64,000 bases of DNA from Hoplostethus atlanticus (lineage: Eukaryota > Chordata > Actinopteri > Trachichthyiformes > Trachichthyidae): positions 496,001 to 560,000 of the forward strand of contig JAXDDX010000089.1 of assembly GCA_034670405.1 (NCBI GenBank), given 5' to 3'. The translations under genes were made by a program, and so were the position numbers. The notes under the pieces are model-generated. The model searched no databases and was not told the origin of the DNA. It worked only from the letters and a program-made list of their open reading frames with translations. Positions 59,369 to 64,000 of the stretch are shown here, piece by piece (positions within the stretch are counted from its first letter, which is position 1; every line of letters starts with the position of its first letter).

Positions 59369-59629
59369 CGTGTGTGTCCACCTGAGGCAGTGTCACCATC
59401 AAACAGTACCGTTCTGCGCATGTGACACGTGATACTGCTGTCATTTTAAAAGGTTCTTTTCACGGTGACATGGTTCTGACATGCCACAAAGGTCACGGGC
59501 CAAATTCAAACCCATGAAAGTGGTGTGTGCCGTAGCGGATTGAATCTGATGAAATGTCATTTTTTTGGGCGGATTATTAAAATCGTTAAAGAAAATAGAT
59601 CCTTCAAATTTTTTGTCCCTCTCAGTCCA

Positions 59630-59800
59630 ACAAACATTTTAAAAGTGCGCGGATCTCATCAGCGGCGGAGCGGCAGATCAATAGCGAGTGAATGAGAGTA
59701 ATAGCTTTCCCCTTAAAAAACACACACATTCCAATTAGGCCCCAGTGGTCAAACAGACAGTTGACATTTTGAGAGCAACTGTTGGGTGCATCGGTGGTTA
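59630..59800. promoter_or_regulatory. Candidate regulatory block
   Basis: Unique sequence with AGAGTAATAGC, CCAATTAGGCC and GATCAATAGC between an LINE tail and an A-rich tract. Weak. Confidence 0.2.
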
Positions 59801-60189
59801 AATATAAACATCCAGACCGCACCATTGATTATTCAAGACAATTTTTAGAGTGGAGGGAGAAATAAGAGCTCCAGATAAAAAAAGAAAAGGGGGAAAAAAA
59901 AAGAAAAAAGAAAAGATAAATGATATCCAGCTGGTTCCCATCTTTTTTGGAAAGGCCAAGCTCCCTTCTCCCTACATTTGTGCGCGTAGTATTAAAGTTT
60001 AAAAGTAAGTTGTACAAATGACCTACAGAGATCGCGGCTCCCAAATGGCAAGTCTAAAAGGAACAACTCCGATAAATCACGGAGCGAAACTCGAGTCCGG
60101 GGCTGTTGTCGGAGATTTATTGGCAGCTGTATTTTTCTAGTGTCAACTGATGTTCCATAAGACTTAGCCAGCGTCTTACATTGCTTCCA

Positions 60190-60194
60190 CCCCA

Positions 60195-60228
<34 letters not shown>

Positions 60229-60300
60229 TATTTACCCTCACCACTCATCTTGCTCCTCCCAAACACATAACCTCACACTCGCTCTCCCCTGCACCCATCT

Positions 60301-60331
<31 letters not shown>
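60190..60331. repeat. Two (AC)n microsatellites
   Basis: AC arrays at about 60192-60228 and 60306-60331. Confidence 0.95.
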
Positions 60332-60549
60332 TCCTCCACCCCTCCATCAACAGCCGTCCAGCATTTAAATTTGAGCGCTATTCCTGTGAGAGTGTTAAAC
60401 ACGACAGATTGAGATGAGTGGCAAACCTCTAGAGCTAGCATTAGCCCACTTATCTTATTAGTGGGGCAGTGCTAACACATATGAGCCCCCCACCCCCCCA
60501 CCTTCAGCTACTGCTGCTGTTGGCCTCAGGGAAACCGCAGATCTGGCTT

Positions 60550-60605
60550 CCTGGTTGCTCAGCAGGCTGGGACAAGGTTGTGGGTTCGAATCCTGTTCTG
60601 TGGCA
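60550..60605 (+). repeat. tRNA-like SINE scrap
   Basis: Box-A-like TTGCTCAGCAGG (60555-60566) and exact box B GGTTCGAATCC (60583-60593) are only 28 bp apart, too close for a tRNA. A decayed SINE head is likely. Confidence 0.35.
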
Positions 60606-60609
60606 GTTG

Positions 60610-61200
60610 TCCCTCACTCCCATCTTTCCTATCACTATTCAATATACTGTATAGTCTGCTATCTAATGAAAAAAAATAAAAGTACCCCAAGGAATAGTGT
60701 AGAAAAAGAGGGTGGGCAACGGGAGGGTGCTTCTTGGTTTGAAACGTAGTAAATGGGAGATGGGAGAAACACCAAAGAATGGGATTCTCTTAGTCTGACT
60801 TAGTCAAAATGAAATGCTAACAATGATTACGAGACATTTTTTTTAATTTTTCAAGTGTCTAGCAAAGAAAGATCCAAAAGTTACCCCTTATTTGGGGTCT
60901 AGTTCATCATTACCACTGTCAACCTTGAGTCTTTGCAAAATCCCACCAGACATTTGGGAACACGTCAATGGTATATCAACCTGTGCACAACCCTAGAAAA
61001 CTGTTGCAACTATACCTTGATACATAAAGTACTTGCACAGTATTATGATGGACTTACCGCACATCCCTATAGGTTAATACACAGTTTAATTGACTATAAA
61101 TGTGACCTGTTATTTATTAGGAACACGCAGGACTGCGCTGGAGCAGATCCTTGAGCTCAGCGCTAAAATGAATGAGAGCTAAAAAAGGTCTCAGACACTC
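60610..61200. other. Intergenic, nothing recognised
   Basis: Unique sequence without repeats or credible coding frames. Confidence 0.4.
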
Positions 61201-61204
61201 ACTT

Positions 61205-61300
61205 GACAGTCAGCGTTTCTTAAACTACGGGGTGGTGACCCCAAAATGGATCGCAGGACTATTTCTGGTTGGCACCCACATAACAAGACGCGACGAGTCT
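61205..61300 (+). repeat. Fish hAT-like repeat end, remnant
   Basis: 'cagcgtttcttaaactacgg' followed by 'gtgaccccaaaatggatcgc' resembles the terminal part of a common fish repeat starting CAGTGTTTCTCAA. Only the 5' end is recognised. Confidence 0.4.
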
Positions 61301-61304
61301 GTTT

Positions 61305-62019
61305 GCATGAGTGCGGATGGCAGGGCCGGACAACATTTACTCAATTTGGATGCTGAAATGAATAGAAAAAGCATCCCTGCTGCGTGGCGTTTTGGGAATC
61401 ACTGTTGTGTTACATCAATGGCATCAGCTATTATTTCCTTTGTTCCTCACAGATATTGAAGTAAAATGAGTATTTTGCAGGCAAAAGTCTTAAGATAGCT
61501 AATAATGTCAAACACTTCCTGTGACTTTTACCTTAAAATCAGCAGTCAGTTGCTAACAGTAGGAGTCGCTTTTTGTCAAACGGCGTGTGTGTGTCATTTT
61601 GATATGACCCACTTCATTGGTTTGGGGGTGATTGACAAGCGGGTTCTGTAGTGGTAATGATACGGTGTAAGGGTGTCTTGGTGTGTTACTGTAAGTAGCA
61701 ACACATAAGTCTAACCTTTAGCTGCTTGCTGAAAACTGAGCCGAGGAGAGCTGCTTTGATGACTCCAACCCAGTCAAGAACACACACACACACACACACA
61801 CACACAGCTGCAACCCACACACAAATAAAGCCATGCAAATAGTTTTTTTTTTTTGCAACCTGGTGTAAAGTATACCACACCTTGACTGCTGCTGTCGCTG
61901 CTAAGCCTCATGGGTAACAGGAAACAGTGTGTGTGATCTTTTTCAGATCCCTTCCGGTGGTTACTGTGGGTAACAGGTGAGGGACGGTCAACTGTGTTCT
62001 CTTTTTTTTTCCTCTTCAA

Positions 62020-62084
<65 letters not shown>

Positions 62085-63395
62085 ACACAATCCTCCCTAT
62101 CAGCGTCTTTGGTGTTCCCGGTGTCCAAATCGCTTACCAAGACTCTTTGCTATTCCTGAAAGAGCCGTGAACACGCTGGGTGGGCAGGCAGGGCAGCGAG
62201 TTTGTGTCCGCTCAGCTTCCCATGACTGCTCACCTGCTTTTCTTTAACACACACTTCCCTCTTTCTTTCTGTCACTTTCTTCCCCTCGCCTGTCACTCTC
62301 TCTCAAACACACACACACACACACACACACACTTGACACTTGTCACCATAAAACAGGTTGTGTAGTCAACGCTGGCTATCATCATGTCCTTCTCTGCCAT
62401 ATATGAGCTGCTCTCAGCTGTTGAACCACAATTAACCCCCCCCCCCCAAAAAAACCCCACCACACATACACACACATGTTCACGTGGACCGACACACACA
62501 CACATACACAAACTCATTCACACACACATACACACATTTTCTCCCTCTCTCTCTCACTGCTGGTGCCCTTTCGCTATCAGCTCACACACTGCAACCTAAT
62601 ACGTGTGGGCAGCGGGGTCATCCACAGAGTGTCTGTTGGTGTGTAAGTGTCACTAACTGAGTATACAGCATTTCTTGTGTGCGCTGTGTGTGTGTGTGTG
62701 ACTGCACAGACTCCAACATCTCCTATAATGGCGAAATACTTTGCTCTTTACTATAATAGAAGATGGATTTGTGGTGATTCGTCACCTTAAATGCTTAAAT
62801 GCAAAGCCCATAATCCAAGAATAAACATGTTTTGGTGTTTTTGGTTTATGTTGCACTGGTAGTGTTCGAGTGATGTGACAGCAAAACGAGAGCGAAACTG
62901 GGAACGGTTTGTTTGAGTTTGTAATTTAGAACAGACCGAATGCTGGTAAACATTGAAAGTTGTTCAAACCATTGCATCTTGAAGCCAAACTCTATATAAA
63001 TAATACGTTTAAATGTATATGAAGACAAAGAATCTTAAAAAAAATATTTGCATGGGGTTTTGTCACGAAGCATATTAGCTGGTGTCCTAGTTAAAAACGT
63101 TATAACACGTTATAACCTGTCCAGAGTGACTAATGCTGTCGCTTCAAAGCAAGCTGTGCTGTCGCTCTGCTTTCCAAGTCACTACGTACGGAGCCCAGTG
63201 ATAGCAGCATCAGTACCAGGACATCCCGTAGCGTCATCTCCTCAGTGATAGGACATCTCAACCTTGGCTCTGTGTCTGTTTTTTTTTACCTTCACATCAA
63301 ACATTCTGGAGACAGAGACCGAGAAAAAAAAAAAAAAAACCTGATGAAGAAGAAAAAGAAAAATCTGTCAGCTCGACTCCCACTTGCTGAAATGA
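61305..63395. other. Microsatellite-rich interval, no gene
   Basis: AC arrays at 61777-61806, 62032-62081, 62307-62333 and 62460-62540, a C run near 62437 and an A run at 63325-63341. No gene supported. Confidence 0.5.
62032..62081. repeat. (AC)n microsatellite
   Basis: About 25 AC units preceded by CT units. Confidence 0.95.
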
Positions 63396-63399
63396 AAAA

Positions 63400-63620
63400 A
63401 GTTTGCCGGGAAGATTGAACTCCATGAGACAAGGTGTACCATTAAATCAATCAGGGGGGCATCTTCACCCGCCTTGAAGGAAACCATTGGTCTCTGTCAG
63501 GAGTTTGGCTGGCTCCGCTCTGGGACTTCCTGGCGCTTCCGATCCCTCTCTCCGCTCAAAAACATTTGAAAGGGGAAATCTGGGGAGCAACAATGCAGAT
63601 GACGTTTTAGTCTATTGATC
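63400..63620. promoter_or_regulatory. Candidate regulatory block
   Basis: Unique sequence with a PBX-like ATCAATCA (63446-63453) next to CCATTAA, an ACCATTGG SOX-like site and ACATTTGAAAG. Conservation not tested. Confidence 0.25.
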
Positions 63621-64000
63621 TTTTAGACATGAAAGATATAATTAACTACACTAAATAGCAGGGGCAGCACACGGAGGTGACAGACTCGTGACAGGCTTTG
63701 AGTATGTTTTGATCTGCTAGAAGATTCCTGTCATTTATTTTCAATTTCAGACATGAGTTTTTTAATTTACTGTCAAACCGACTGACTGAGCTGTTGATAC
63801 TGATAGTATGTGACGGAGGTTGTAACAGGGTTGTTTTTATTTGTATTGCTTGTGAGCATGACACACCTGGGTCAAATAATTCTTCCAAGCAATTCTTGGC
63901 ATTTGTATTAAACTGCTTGAAGTACCGGGTGGGCGGGGCTTCGAGGAGCAAGACATTTTCGGATAACGTCAGTTGTGAAACTATCAGAAAGTAAATAGGC
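63621..64000. other. Right edge, nothing recognised
   Basis: Unique AT-rich sequence. A 101-codon minus-strand frame (63646-63951) has no recognisable similarity. Confidence 0.4.

Overview
The window is vertebrate nuclear DNA from a ray-finned fish, almost certainly a teleost. It holds one intronless forkhead gene recognisable as foxd3, very dense CA/TG and GA/CT microsatellites, tRNA-type SINE heads, LINE tails with short-repeat ends, and Tc1-like and small inverted-repeat transposons of kinds common in fish. I cannot name the species.

Layout: foxd3 lies near the left edge on the minus strand (coding 2545-3744), with its 3' untranslated region and 3' flank at about 1-2544 and its 5' leader and promoter at about 3745-4200. 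The remaining ~60 kb lies upstream of foxd3, and I find no other credible protein-coding exon there. This fits established knowledge: FOXD3 is a single-exon neural-crest and pluripotency regulator with a large upstream gene-poor interval carrying distant enhancers (the side facing ATG4C in mammals; that synteny is recalled, not visible here).

Within the desert, blocks of non-repetitive sequence rich in homeodomain (TAAT), TCF/LEF and SOX-like motifs are separated by microsatellites and transposon remnants. I list about twenty as candidate regulatory elements at low confidence, because conservation cannot be tested from one sequence. The best are 5795-6085, 12470-12775, 13020-13230, 23860-24235, 26960-27400, 34110-34480 and 48860-49090.

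Mobile and repetitive DNA: a Tc1/mariner element with both 30-bp ends but a broken transposase (29308-30472; catalytic spacing DD36E); an internally deleted relative (57177-57498); two foldback elements (6145-6604 and 47376-48020); two short terminal-inverted-repeat elements (7355-7719 and 41884-42595); SINE and LINE fragments; and a 1.4-kb satellite of 5-bp GACAC/AACAN-type units (24295-25699) that keeps all three minus-strand frames open and includes a 322-bp higher-order duplication. The long open frames there (up to 490 codons) follow from the repeat's composition and are not genes.

No rRNA, intact tRNA, CRISPR or prokaryotic feature is present, and I did not find a new multi-gene system. 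The items most worth follow-up are the candidate foxd3 enhancers, the satellite, the large foldback element and the DD36E transposon.
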